A stretch of 64,000 nt of DNA from the NCBI RefSeq assembly GCF_008711285.1, contig NZ_VXDC01000001.1, forward strand, positions 310,001 through 374,000. The letters run 5' to 3'. Positions 7,923 through 19,085 of this stretch are shown here, in pieces. Position 1 is the first letter of the stretch. Each line of letters opens with the position of its first letter. Source of the DNA: Roseibium aquae (GTDB lineage Bacteria > Pseudomonadota > Alphaproteobacteria > Rhizobiales > Stappiaceae). The translations under genes and the position numbers were made by a program. The notes beneath the pieces were generated by a model. The model saw only the letters and a program-made list of their open reading frames with translations. It made no database searches and was not told where the DNA came from.

Positions 7923-9532
7923 GTGTTCTGGCCGTCCAAAGCCTCTGTGTTGAAGCGCACGGGAAACCGCTCCTGAAAGACGTGAGTTTCACGGTTGGAG
8001 CCGGTGAGATCGTGGCGATTACCGGCGAGTCGGGTTCTGGAAAATCGATGACCGCGCTCTCCGTCATGCGGCTCCTGCCCCACCGCGTTGAACAGACATC
8101 CGGAACAATCCTTTTGGATGGGCAGGACCTCGGCGCCCTGTCGGAGCGGGCGATGTGCCAGATCCGGGGCGGCCGGATCGGAATGGTGTTTCAAGAGCCG
8201 ATGACGGCGCTCAATCCGGTACAGACCATCGGCGATCAGGTGGCGGAGACGGTGTGGCTCCACTCGGGAGCAACGCGGGACCAAGCCCGTGCCCGCGCCC
8301 GCGACATGCTCAATCGTGTCGGGTTGAACGAAGACAGTTTTCCGCTGTCGCGCTATCCGCATGAGCTCTCGGGCGGCCAACGCCAGCGCGTCGTGATCGC
8401 CATGGCGATCGCCGAACGGCCTGCGCTGTTGATTGCCGATGAGCCGACGACGGCGCTCGACGTTACGACACAGCTGCAGATCCTGGATTTGCTGAAAGAT
8501 CTGGTTTCGGAGTTCCATATGGGGCTTCTGATCATCACGCACGATCTTGCAGTGGTTGCCAGTCTGGCGGACCGGCTGGTGGTGATGCGGAATGGAGAGG
8601 TCGTGGAAAGCGGGGCGACGGATGAGGTGCTGCGCATGCAGACCCATCCCTATACGCGCGCGCTTTTTGAAGCGTCCCGGCATCAGGCCTATCTGCCACC
8701 GATCCCCGAGGCGGAAAGCGGGAAGCGGCTTCTGGAGGTGCGGGACGTGGTTCGCAGATACCCGTTGCCGAAACAGGGGATGTTCCAACCGCGGCGGCAT
8801 CATGTTGCGGTCGACCGGGTCAGCTTCACCGTCTCCAAGGGCGAACGGGTCGGACTGGTCGGGGAATCGGGCTGCGGGAAATCGACCCTGACCCGGGCCA
8901 TTCTCGGGCTGGAGCCCGTGCAGGCCGGCGATATCCTGATCGATGGCGTCCAGCCGGACCGGGCCCGCGGAAGGGTCCAGGTGGTTTTCCAGGATCCTTA
9001 TGGATCCTTCAACCCGCGCCATCGGGTCGAGCGTCTGATCGCGGAACCGTTCCACCTTCTGCCGTCTCCGCCCAATCGGATGCAACGTTCCCTCCAGGTT
9101 GCGGAAGCGCTGGAAGCCGTCGGATTGCCGGCGGCCGCCGCAGAGCGCTACATTCATGAGTTTTCAGGCGGTCAGCGGCAGCGCATCGCCATTGCAAGAG
9201 CGCTGATCTTGCGGCCTGAGTTGATTGTCCTGGATGAAGCCGTTTCTGCGCTGGATGTCTCCGTCCGGGCCAAGATCCTCGATCTTCTGGCGGATCTCTC
9301 CGCACGGTATCATTTGGCCTATCTGTTTATCTCCCACGATCTGTCGGTCGTACGGAGCATCACCGACCGGGTGATGGTGATGAAGGCGGGCAAGATCGTC
9401 GAGGACGGGCCAACGGTTCGGATTCTGGACAACCCGGACCATCCCTATACGCGGGAGCTCCTGGCGGCAGCCCCCAGATTGCCCAATTTTTCACAAGGGA
9501 GGCGTGACACGCATGCGGCTGAATCCATCTGA
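7919..9532 (+). CDS. fused duplicated ABC ATPase, DppDF type
   Basis: 537 aa with two complete ATPase halves in one chain, equal to DppD plus DppF. First half: Walker A GESGSGKS near residue 40, signature LSGGQRQRVVIA, Walker B LLIADEPTTALD, and the C-terminal HPYTRALFEASR oligopeptide-transport extension. Second half from about residue 275: Walker A GESGCGKSTLTRA, signature FSGGQRQRIAIARAL, Walker B LIVLDEAVSALD, and DHPYTRELLAAAPR. Both halves keep the catalytic Glu. It powers the transporter encoded just upstream. The stop lies 19 bases inside the next reading frame. Confidence 0.92.
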   Translation: MSVLAVQSLCVEAHGKPLLKDVSFTVGAGEIVAITGESGSGKSMTALSVMRLLPHRVEQTSGTILLDGQDLGALSERAMCQIRGGRIGMVFQEPMTALNPVQTIGDQVAETVWLHSGATRDQARARARDMLNRVGLNEDSFPLSRYPHELSGGQRQRVVIAMAIAERPALLIADEPTTALDVTTQLQILDLLKDLVSEFHMGLLIITHDLAVVASLADRLVVMRNGEVVESGATDEVLRMQTHPYTRALFEASRHQAYLPPIPEAESGKRLLEVRDVVRRYPLPKQGMFQPRRHHVAVDRVSFTVSKGERVGLVGESGCGKSTLTRAILGLEPVQAGDILIDGVQPDRARGRVQVVFQDPYGSFNPRHRVERLIAEPFHLLPSPPNRMQRSLQVAEALEAVGLPAAAAERYIHEFSGGQRQRIAIARALILRPELIVLDEAVSALDVSVRAKILDLLADLSARYHLAYLFISHDLSVVRSITDRVMVMKAGKIVEDGPTVRILDNPDHPYTRELLAAAPRLPNFSQGRRDTHAAESI

Positions 9533-10964
9533 CCTTTGGTTCGATCCATCAAAGTGCCTCATTGGCGGCACTGTTGTGGATGCGCAATACGGCCGCCTCG
9601 TTTTGGAGAATCCTTCAGACGGAACCGGACTGGCCGAAATCGCCCGCGGTGGGGAGACCGAGATCGATCAAGCGGTCGAAGCCGCGCATGCCGCACGCGA
9701 GGGAGAGTGGGGCCGTATGCCTGCCTTCGAGCGCGGACGGCTTTTGGCCCGTCTCGGACGGCTCGTTCTGGAACGCGTGGAGACGCTGGCCCGTCTTGAG
9801 GCGCTTGATGTCGGAAAGCCGTTGAAGCAGGCCCGTGCCGATGTCACCGCCTTGGCCCGCTATCTGGAATTCTATGCCGGCGCAGCCGACAAGGTGCATG
9901 GCGAGACCATTCCCTTTCAGGAAGGCTACACGGTGTACACCTTGCGTGAGCCGCATGGGGTGACCGGTCATATCGTGCCTTGGAACTATCCGATGCAGAT
10001 TATCGGGCGGTCGGTTGGGGCAGCGCTGGCCATGGGCAATGCCTGCGTTCTGAAACCGGCTGAAGACGCCTGCCTGACAGCGCTCGCCTTCGGGGCGATG
10101 GCGGCAGAGGCCGGATTTCCGGATGGGGTTCTGAATGTCGTTCCGGGGCTTGGCGGCGAGGCCGGGGCGGCTCTTTCCGAACATCCGGGTGTCGATCATC
10201 TGTCCTTCACCGGGTCGGTTGCGACCGGCATTCAAATCCAGGCCGCGGCGGCACGAAACGTCATTCCCGTTACGCTTGAACTGGGCGGAAAGTCGCCGCA
10301 GCTTGTTTTCGCCGATGCCAATCTGGACCGTGCCTTGCCTTTCCTTGTGAATGCGGGGATCCAGAACGCGGGGCAGACCTGTTCGGCTTCCTCCCGGATC
10401 CTGGTTGAACGCAGCATCTTCGACCAGGTCGCAGGGCGCATGGCAGCGGCTTACAAAGCCCTAAAGATCGGACCGGCGCTCTCGGATCCCGATGTGGGTC
10501 CTCTGATTTCGGCGAGGCAACGGGATATCGTGTCCGGGTATCTGGGGCGGGGCGGCGAGATCCTCGCGGCGGCGGATCTGCCCGCCGATCTCCCGCCGCT
10601 TGGTCACTATGTTGCGCCGACGCTGCTCGCCGGTGTGTCGCCCGATCATCCCCTGGCCCAGGAAGAGATCTTCGGCCCCGTCCAGGTACTGATCCCGTTC
10701 GACACCGAAGACGAAGCGGTGGCGATTGCGAACGGTACGGACTACGGCCTGGTCGCGGCGATCTGGAGCCGGGACGGAGGCCGACAAATGCGGCTCGCCA
10801 AGTCGCTCCGGGCCGGCCAGGTGTTCGTCAACAATTACGGCGCTGGAGGCGGGGTGGAACTTCCGTTCGGCGGGCGCGGCAAATCAGGACACGGCCGCGA
10901 GAAAGGCTTTGAGGCGCTCTATGGGTTTTCAGCGTTGAAAACCGTGGCCGCCTATCACGGATAG
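9513..10964 (+). CDS. NAD(P)-dependent aldehyde dehydrogenase
   Basis: 483 aa. The ATG at 9513 is 10 bases after AAGGGAGG; the GTG at 9504 is too close to that site. It has the standard ALDH pattern: PWNYPMQIIGRSVGAALAMGN (substrate channel and Asn), KPAEDA (coenzyme Lys), FTGSVATG (Rossmann turn), LELGGKSPQ (general base Glu), NAGQTCSASSR (nucleophilic Cys) and EEIFGPV. It closely resembles betaine-aldehyde/gamma-aminobutyraldehyde type enzymes, but the substrate cannot be fixed. It lies in the operon of the M20 hydrolase and peptide transporter and may oxidise an aldehyde made from the imported compound. Confidence 0.88.
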   Translation: MRLNPSDLWFDPSKCLIGGTVVDAQYGRLVLENPSDGTGLAEIARGGETEIDQAVEAAHAAREGEWGRMPAFERGRLLARLGRLVLERVETLARLEALDVGKPLKQARADVTALARYLEFYAGAADKVHGETIPFQEGYTVYTLREPHGVTGHIVPWNYPMQIIGRSVGAALAMGNACVLKPAEDACLTALAFGAMAAEAGFPDGVLNVVPGLGGEAGAALSEHPGVDHLSFTGSVATGIQIQAAAARNVIPVTLELGGKSPQLVFADANLDRALPFLVNAGIQNAGQTCSASSRILVERSIFDQVAGRMAAAYKALKIGPALSDPDVGPLISARQRDIVSGYLGRGGEILAAADLPADLPPLGHYVAPTLLAGVSPDHPLAQEEIFGPVQVLIPFDTEDEAVAIANGTDYGLVAAIWSRDGGRQMRLAKSLRAGQVFVNNYGAGGGVELPFGGRGKSGHGREKGFEALYGFSALKTVAAYHG

Positions 10965-10989
10965 ATAATCAAATACTCCGGGAGGACAG

Positions 10990-11733
10990 ATGAGACTGAA
11001 GGGAAAGACGGCCATTGTGACAGGCGGAGCCTCGGGTTTTGGCGCCGGGATCGTTCGCAAATTTGCGGCCGAAGGCGCGGTTGTGATGGTAGCGGATCTC
11101 AATGGGGAAGGCGCAGAAGACCTGGCGAGGCAAGTGAACGGGATCGCCTGCGCGGTCGATGTGTCCGACGGACGATCCGTGGACGCGATGGCGAGACTCT
11201 CGCATGAGAGTTTTGGAGGCGTCCCAGACATTCTGGTCAACAACGCGGGGGTGACACACTTGCCCGCTCCGCTCGAGGACATCAGCGAAGACGACTTCGA
11301 TCGGGTTTTGAACGTGAATGCCAAGTCCGTCTACTTGACTGCCCGGGCTTTCGTTCCGGGCATGAAAAGCCGCGGACGCTGTGCGATCCTGAACGTGGCA
11401 TCGACCGCCGGTGTCAGTCCGCGGCCACGGTTGTCCTGGTACAATGCGTCCAAGGGCTGGATGATCACGGCAACGCGGGCCATGGCCGTCGAGCTTGCGC
11501 CGTTCGGGGTCCGGGTCAATGCGGTGAACCCGGTGGCGGGTGAGACGCCGCTCTTGAAGAGCTTTATGGGCGAAGACACTCCGCAAATGCGTCAAAAATT
11601 TCTGTCGACCATTCCCATCGGCCGGTTCTCGACACCGGAGGATATCGCGAACGCGGCTTGCTATCTGTGTTCGGACGAGGCCTCCATGGTGACTGGCGTC
11701 GCGATGGAAGTCGATGGTGGACGCTGTATCTGA
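10990..11733 (+). CDS. short-chain dehydrogenase/reductase (SDR)
   Basis: 247 aa classical SDR. It has the coenzyme motif TGGASGFGAG (residues 12-21), acidic DLNGEGAEDL after the second strand (suggesting NAD preference), the NNAGVTHL motif, the catalytic set Ser in VASTAGV with YNASKGW (Tyr and Lys), and the C-terminal GVAMEVDGGRCI typical of glucose-1-dehydrogenase/FabG-like SDRs. GGGAGG precedes the ATG. It is the last gene of the 3.3-11.7 kb operon, ending just before a strong terminator. It could act before or after the aldehyde dehydrogenase; substrate unknown. Confidence 0.87.
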   Translation: MRLKGKTAIVTGGASGFGAGIVRKFAAEGAVVMVADLNGEGAEDLARQVNGIACAVDVSDGRSVDAMARLSHESFGGVPDILVNNAGVTHLPAPLEDISEDDFDRVLNVNAKSVYLTARAFVPGMKSRGRCAILNVASTAGVSPRPRLSWYNASKGWMITATRAMAVELAPFGVRVNAVNPVAGETPLLKSFMGEDTPQMRQKFLSTIPIGRFSTPEDIANAACYLCSDEASMVTGVAMEVDGGRCI

Positions 11734-11752
11734 TCGCGATCCGAATGAAAAA

Positions 11753-11773
11753 CGGCCGGGCATTGCCCGGCCG
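11753..11773. terminator. bidirectional intrinsic terminator between SDR gene and katG
   Basis: CGGCCGGGCA / TGCCCGGCCG forms a perfect 10-base stem with a one-base centre. A run of A on the left (11748-11752) and a T-rich right flank let it work for both converging genes. Confidence 0.85.
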
Positions 11774-11798
11774 CTTGTTCTTGGACAATCTGAGAGCG

Positions 11799-14425
<2,627 letters not shown>

Positions 14426-16297
14426 ATGACCCGCCGTTCCACAGCTGCCCATGCTTCTGCACCCACCCGCGTTTTTCTGGGTTTCGTGATCCTCGCGGTG
14501 ATCGTGTCCCTTGCCGCGTTTCCGCAGTTTGAAAGTTTTTTCCAATCGCAAGCGGGCCAGCGCGGCAAGGATATCCTTCGTTTGACAGTCGAAGGCATCA
14601 ACGGGGCTTTGAGGCGCTACGAGCCATTGCCTGGGCTGATCGCCGAACGCCCGGAACTGGTGGATCTGCTCAAGAACCCAGAGGATCCGGATCTGGTTGA
14701 ACGGGTGAATGAAAACTTCCGCCAGACGGCGTTTCGTTTGCACGCATCGGATGTCTATCTCATGGAGATTTCCGGCCTCACCATTGCCGCCAGCAGCTAC
14801 AAGAAGGAAAAGTCTTTCGTTGGACGATCATTCGGCTATCGACCCTATTTCACGCAGGCCCTTGAGGGGGGGCTCGGCCGGTATTTTGCGCTCGGAACCA
14901 CCTCCAACGAACGCGGATATTTTTTTGCGGCGCCGGTTGAGGATCAGATGCGTGTCGTCGGCGTGGTGGCGGTCAAGTTCACGGTGGACCAGTTCGAGCA
15001 GGCCTGGCGCGAGGCGGACACAACCGTATTGGTCAGCGATCTGAATGACGTTATTTTCATGGCCAGCAATCCGGATTGGCATTTCAGAACCCTCCGGCCG
15101 CTCTCGCGTCACGATCTGGCCGAGATAGAAGTTCATCGCCAGTACCCGCTCGATCGGCTGAAACCGCTGGAGATCGAAAGGCAAGACCTCGATGATCGCG
15201 TTGGGCTTGTAACCCTCGGCGGCCCGGCTGGCCGCTCAACCTACATCGCGAGCGAGGATTACATCGCGGACGCGGGCTGGAACGTGACAGTGCTGGTCCC
15301 CACCGCCCGGGCCTTCAACCAGGCTGTCGCCGCGCTGGCGATCCTGATTCTGGTGATCGGGCTGGGTGCCTTTGCCTTTGCTTTTTATCTCCAGCGCCGC
15401 GCCCGGCTTTTGGAGCGCATCGAGGCCCAGCAAAGCGCGCAGGAACTGCTTGAAAACCGTGTGGCCCAGCGAACAGCGGATCTGAATGAAGCCAATACGC
15501 AACTGCGATTGGAGGTTCAGGAGCGCCGGACAGCGGAAGAGCAACTTCGCCGGACCCAGGCTGACCTCGTTCAGGCTGGAAAGCTTGCGGCGCTGGGCCA
15601 GATGTCGGCCGCGCTCAGCCACGAGTTCAACCAGCCGCTGGCAGCAGTCAAGTCCTATGCCGACAACTCCCTAAGGCTTCTTGACCTGGAACGGACCGCG
15701 GAAGCCCGCGAGAACATACTGCGGATCTCTCAGATGGCCGACCGGATGGCCTCTATCTCAAAGCATTTGCGGAACTTTGCCCGCCGGCCGCAGGAGCGGG
15801 CTCGCCCGGTCGCGCTCGGACCCATCGTAAGCGACGCGCTCGCCATTCTGGACTCCCGTCTGAAGGCGGCGAATGTGGATCTCGTCCTCAAAGGACCGGT
15901 TCCGCAGGTCTCGGTGATGGGTGGTCATATCCGGTTGCAACAGGTGATCGTCAATCTTTTGAACAATGCACTGGATTCAATGGAAGGCAGTCTACAGCCG
16001 CGCCTGGAGATTTCGATCTGTGACGACGGTTCGAATTGCCGGATCTGCGTGCGGGACAATGGTCCCGGCCTCGATGAAACGGCCCTGGAAAACATGTTTG
16101 ATCCGTTTTTCACCACCAAGGAGCCCGGCAAGGGGCTGGGACTTGGATTGTCGATCTCATTCAACATCGTCAAAGATTTTGGAGGGCGTTTGTGGGCGGA
16201 AAACCATCCCGAAGGTGGCGCGGTTCTTCAGGTTGAAGTGCCGCAAATCACCAACATTGCAAACAACCCGGCGATGACAATAGAAGCAGCCCAATGA
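14426..16297 (+). CDS. dctB: DctB-family sensor histidine kinase
   Basis: 623 aa from the ATG at 14426 ([11 protein letters not shown]), which places a transmembrane helix at about residues 14-33 ([17 protein letters not shown]). A periplasmic double-Cache sensor follows to about 300 ([47 protein letters not shown]), then a second helix ([19 protein letters not shown]) and a coiled coil. The kinase core has H399 in [16 protein letters not shown] and ATP-lid motifs NNALDS, DNGPGLD and GLGLGLSIS. These are hallmarks of DctB, the C4-dicarboxylate sensor. The ligand could differ here because the adjacent transporter is of TAXI type. Overlaps the regulator gene by 4 bases. Confidence 0.9.
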   Translation: MTRRSTAAHASAPTRVFLGFVILAVIVSLAAFPQFESFFQSQAGQRGKDILRLTVEGINGALRRYEPLPGLIAERPELVDLLKNPEDPDLVERVNENFRQTAFRLHASDVYLMEISGLTIAASSYKKEKSFVGRSFGYRPYFTQALEGGLGRYFALGTTSNERGYFFAAPVEDQMRVVGVVAVKFTVDQFEQAWREADTTVLVSDLNDVIFMASNPDWHFRTLRPLSRHDLAEIEVHRQYPLDRLKPLEIERQDLDDRVGLVTLGGPAGRSTYIASEDYIADAGWNVTVLVPTARAFNQAVAALAILILVIGLGAFAFAFYLQRRARLLERIEAQQSAQELLENRVAQRTADLNEANTQLRLEVQERRTAEEQLRRTQADLVQAGKLAALGQMSAALSHEFNQPLAAVKSYADNSLRLLDLERTAEARENILRISQMADRMASISKHLRNFARRPQERARPVALGPIVSDALAILDSRLKAANVDLVLKGPVPQVSVMGGHIRLQQVIVNLLNNALDSMEGSLQPRLEISICDDGSNCRICVRDNGPGLDETALENMFDPFFTTKEPGKGLGLGLSISFNIVKDFGGRLWAENHPEGGAVLQVEVPQITNIANNPAMTIEAAQ

Positions 16298-17646
16298 CCG
16301 CCCAACCCGTCCTTTTCGTGGATGACGAGGAGCATCTGCGTTTTGCCGCGCGGCAAAGCCTGGAGATCGAAGGGCTGGATTGCCTGTGCTTTGCCGATGC
16401 CGAGCAGGCCTTATCCAGGATTACCCGGGACTTCCCCGGAATTCTGGTCAGCGACATCCGGTTGCCGGGCACCGATGGTTTGACGCTGATGCGCAAGGCT
16501 TTGAGCATCGACCCCCAATTCCCGGTCATTCTGGTGACGGGGCATGGCGACGTGGAGCTGGCCGTCAACTCTATGCGCGAGGGGGCCTATGACTTCCTGG
16601 AAAAGCCGTTTGCACCGAGCCGTCTGGTTGAGACCGTCCGGCGGGCGCTGGAAAAGCGCCGGCTCACCCTTGAAAACAGGTTTCTGCGTGAGCAGGTGGG
16701 CGCGCGCAAGGCCGTTGAAACCCGGCTTCATGGCCGCAGTCCGGAAATCGAGGCGGTCCGGCAGAAAATCCGGGCGGTCGCGGCCACGGACGTTGATGTC
16801 CTCATCACCGGTCCGACGGGCGTCGGAAAGGAAGTGGCCGCCCATGCCCTGCATGAAGCATCGGCCCGCGCAGCCATGCCCTTCCTGCATATCAATTGCG
16901 GGGCTTTGCCAGAGGCGCTGGTCGAAAGCGAACTGTTCGGACATGAAGCAGGTGCTTTTCCCGGTGCTATGCGGGCCCGCATCGGACGATTTGAGGCGGC
17001 ACGGGGAGGGACGGTTTTTCTGGATGAAATCGACAGCCTGTCCTGGGGCTTGCAGGCCAAACTCCTGCATGCAGTTCAAAACCGTTTGATCACCCGGCTT
17101 GGGTCAAACGATCCAATCGAGCTGGATATCCGGTTTGTCGCGGCCAGCAAGCGGGATCTGGAGGCCGCGTCACGGGCGGGCGACTTCCGACCCGATCTCC
17201 TCTACCGGCTGAATGTCGCAACAATATGCATCCCGTCGCTTTCTGACCGGCGCGAGGATATCCCAGGGCTTTTTTCCCAGCTCGTTGGCGAGGCAGCGGC
17301 GCGCTACAAGCGGGAGGCGCCAGAGATCTCGGGCGCGGTTCTGGCCGCAGTTGCTATTTGCGATTGGCCTGGAAATGTTCGCGAATTGCGAAACGCGGCC
17401 GATCGGTTTGTGTTGGGGCTAGATCTCGGTCTGGCTCCACAAGGTCCATTCGCCAGCGGCCTGTCTACCGGAGCGCTGTCCGATCGTATGGCTGTCCATG
17501 AAAAGGCGTTGATCGCGGCGAGCCTGGCCGCCCATGGCGGGCAATTGAAGGCGACATACGAGGCCCTGCAGATTTCCCGCAAGGCGCTCTACGAAAAAAT
17601 GCAAAAGTATGGCCTGGCACGCGAGAACTTCCTGGAGGAGCATTAA
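16294..17646 (+). CDS. dctD: DctD-family sigma-54-type response regulator with a GAFPGA variant
   Basis: 450 aa. Receiver domain 1-120 with D54 (VSDIRLPGTDG) and K in FLEKPF; AAA+ domain about 145-370 with Walker A GPTGVGKEVAA, Walker B GGTVFLDEID and a sensor region; C-terminal Fis-type HTH (GGQLKATYEALQISRKALYE). The loop that contacts sigma-54 is normally GAFTGA; here it is GAFPGA (ELFGHEAGAFPGA, near residue 225). Thr at this place is important in well-studied activators, so activation by this protein may work differently. It is the partner of the overlapping DctB-type kinase and lies upstream of the TAXI-TRAP genes it likely controls. Confidence 0.9.
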   Translation: MTAQPVLFVDDEEHLRFAARQSLEIEGLDCLCFADAEQALSRITRDFPGILVSDIRLPGTDGLTLMRKALSIDPQFPVILVTGHGDVELAVNSMREGAYDFLEKPFAPSRLVETVRRALEKRRLTLENRFLREQVGARKAVETRLHGRSPEIEAVRQKIRAVAATDVDVLITGPTGVGKEVAAHALHEASARAAMPFLHINCGALPEALVESELFGHEAGAFPGAMRARIGRFEAARGGTVFLDEIDSLSWGLQAKLLHAVQNRLITRLGSNDPIELDIRFVAASKRDLEAASRAGDFRPDLLYRLNVATICIPSLSDRREDIPGLFSQLVGEAAARYKREAPEISGAVLAAVAICDWPGNVRELRNAADRFVLGLDLGLAPQGPFASGLSTGALSDRMAVHEKALIAASLAAHGGQLKATYEALQISRKALYEKMQKYGLARENFLEEH

Positions 17647-17713
17647 GGTCCGAAGCGGTGTGTCGGAATGCGCCCTTAATTCCGCATTGGTGTTTCCCAA
17701 GTGACCCATCTGT

Positions 17714-17735
17714 CCGGCCTGGCCGGGGCTTATTT
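17714..17735 (+). terminator. possible terminator after dctBD
   Basis: CCGGCCTGGCCGG (17714-17726) is a perfect dyad followed by GGCTTATTTT. The stem is short and the T-run broken, so it is a weak candidate; it could instead be an operator for the TRAP promoter. Confidence 0.35.
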
Positions 17736-17894
17736 TGGAGCCGGGTGTCTTAACCCCTTGTCAATCGTCGAACTTGCGCCTTGTGTTGCGGGCGGCACGC
17801 CGTGGGAGGTGTGCGGGAGAGGCTTGTCCTTCTCCCGAAGAAAAGCCGGGCCATTGATACATCATCACGGACCCGGATCAGTCAGGAGGAAATC

Positions 17895-18878
17895 ATGAAG
17901 TTCACAGTCATGACAGGAACGCTCGTCGCCTTGGCGATGGGAGCAACGGTTGCAACCGCTGAGGACCGGACCGGTTGGCCGGAGAGCTTCACCGTGGGCA
18001 CGGCGTCACAAGGCGGGACGTTTTTCGCCTATGGATCAGGCTGGGCAAACCTCGTTGCCGAAGAGCTGGGAATTTCCGGCGGCGGCGAAGTGACCGGCGG
18101 CCCGATGCAGAACATGGCGCTGGTTCACACCGGTGACGCGCAATTCGGCATGACCACGATGGGTCCGGCGGCCGAGTCGCTGGCCGGTACGAACCCGATC
18201 GCGCCGGGACTGCAGATGGACAAGGCTTGCGCCATGTTCCCGATGTATCAAACACCGTTCTCGATCACTGCCTTGTCTTCGTCCGGAATCACCTCCGTCG
18301 CGGATATCCCGGCCGGGGCGAAAATCGGCTTCGGTCCGGCGGGCTCAACATCGGACACCTATTTCCCGCGGATGATGGAAGCCCTCGGGATCGAATTCGA
18401 ACGCCGCAATGGTGGCTGGTCGGACTTGGGTGGCCAGTTGCAGGATGGTCTTTTGGACGTGATTGCATTCGCAGCAGGTGTGCCGGTTCCGGCCGTCAGC
18501 CAGCTTGAAGTGCAGACCGATATCAACATTATCGAGTTCACGCCGGAAGAGCAGGCCAAAATCATCGAAGCCTTCCCGGTTTCCGCGTTTGAAATCGCCG
18601 CTTCGACCTACTCGACGCTGGAAAACCCGGCACGCTCGGTTTCCATGTGGAACTTCGCGATCGCCAACTGCGACCTGCCCGCTTCGTTCGTGAAGGCCGC
18701 TGTCGACGTCGTCATGTCCGACAATGAGCGGATGGTCGGCATTCACAAGGCCGCCCGCTCCACCCTGCCGGAGCATTGGGACAAGAACAATGTCCTGAAA
18801 TGGCATCCGGGTGCCGCCGAGTGGTTCAAGGAGAACGCCGGCGCCAACATCCCCGATGACATGATCTACGGCAACTGA
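17895..18878 (+). CDS. TAXI-family TRAP transporter solute-binding protein
   Basis: 327 aa periplasmic protein with a signal peptide (MKFTVMTGTLVALAMGATVATA). AGGAGG (17884-17889) is ideally spaced from the ATG. The TAXI family pattern is present: FTVGTASQGGTFFAYGSGWA at the mature N-terminus, TGGPMQNMALVHTGDAQFGM, then ADIPAGAKIGFGPAGSTSD and a C-terminal HPGAAEWFKENAG. TAXI-TRAP systems import carboxylates or glutamate-like compounds using an ion gradient. The permease gene follows after a 207-base gap with a strong hairpin. Confidence 0.92.
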   Translation: MKFTVMTGTLVALAMGATVATAEDRTGWPESFTVGTASQGGTFFAYGSGWANLVAEELGISGGGEVTGGPMQNMALVHTGDAQFGMTTMGPAAESLAGTNPIAPGLQMDKACAMFPMYQTPFSITALSSSGITSVADIPAGAKIGFGPAGSTSDTYFPRMMEALGIEFERRNGGWSDLGGQLQDGLLDVIAFAAGVPVPAVSQLEVQTDINIIEFTPEEQAKIIEAFPVSAFEIAASTYSTLENPARSVSMWNFAIANCDLPASFVKAAVDVVMSDNERMVGIHKAARSTLPEHWDKNNVLKWHPGAAEWFKENAGANIPDDMIYGN

Positions 18879-18952
18879 TCCACTGCGCCTTGGCGCAGGT
18901 CGGTCAGCACCGGGCAACTTTGGTCCAGAAGCTGAATGATCCCAAAATATTG

Positions 18953-18985
18953 AAGCATCGGGTGTTTCTCGAACACCCGATGCTT
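18953..18985 (+). other. stem-loop between SBP and TRAP permease genes
   Basis: AAGCATCGGGTGTT and AACACCCGATGCTT form a perfect 14-base stem with a 5-base loop (TCTCG). No T-run follows, so it is more likely an mRNA 3'-end stabiliser that raises SBP over permease levels than a full terminator. Confidence 0.7.
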
Positions 18986-19085
18986 GAGACCTATAACAAT
19001 CCCGGAGAAGCCATGAGTGTGCGGTGCCGGGCCATAACATGCTACAGTCCTCCGGCAGACCGCCTGCCTGGAGAAGGGGGGGACC

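Noticed and set aside
7742..9157. 471-codon frame on the minus strand
   Set aside because: Antisense to the fused ABC ATPase, which has all motifs in the forward frame.
17647..17894. Search for a sigma-54 promoter before the TAXI gene
   Set aside because: No GG-N10-GC pair with reasonable flanks was found; the best fit has poor -24 and -12 boxes.
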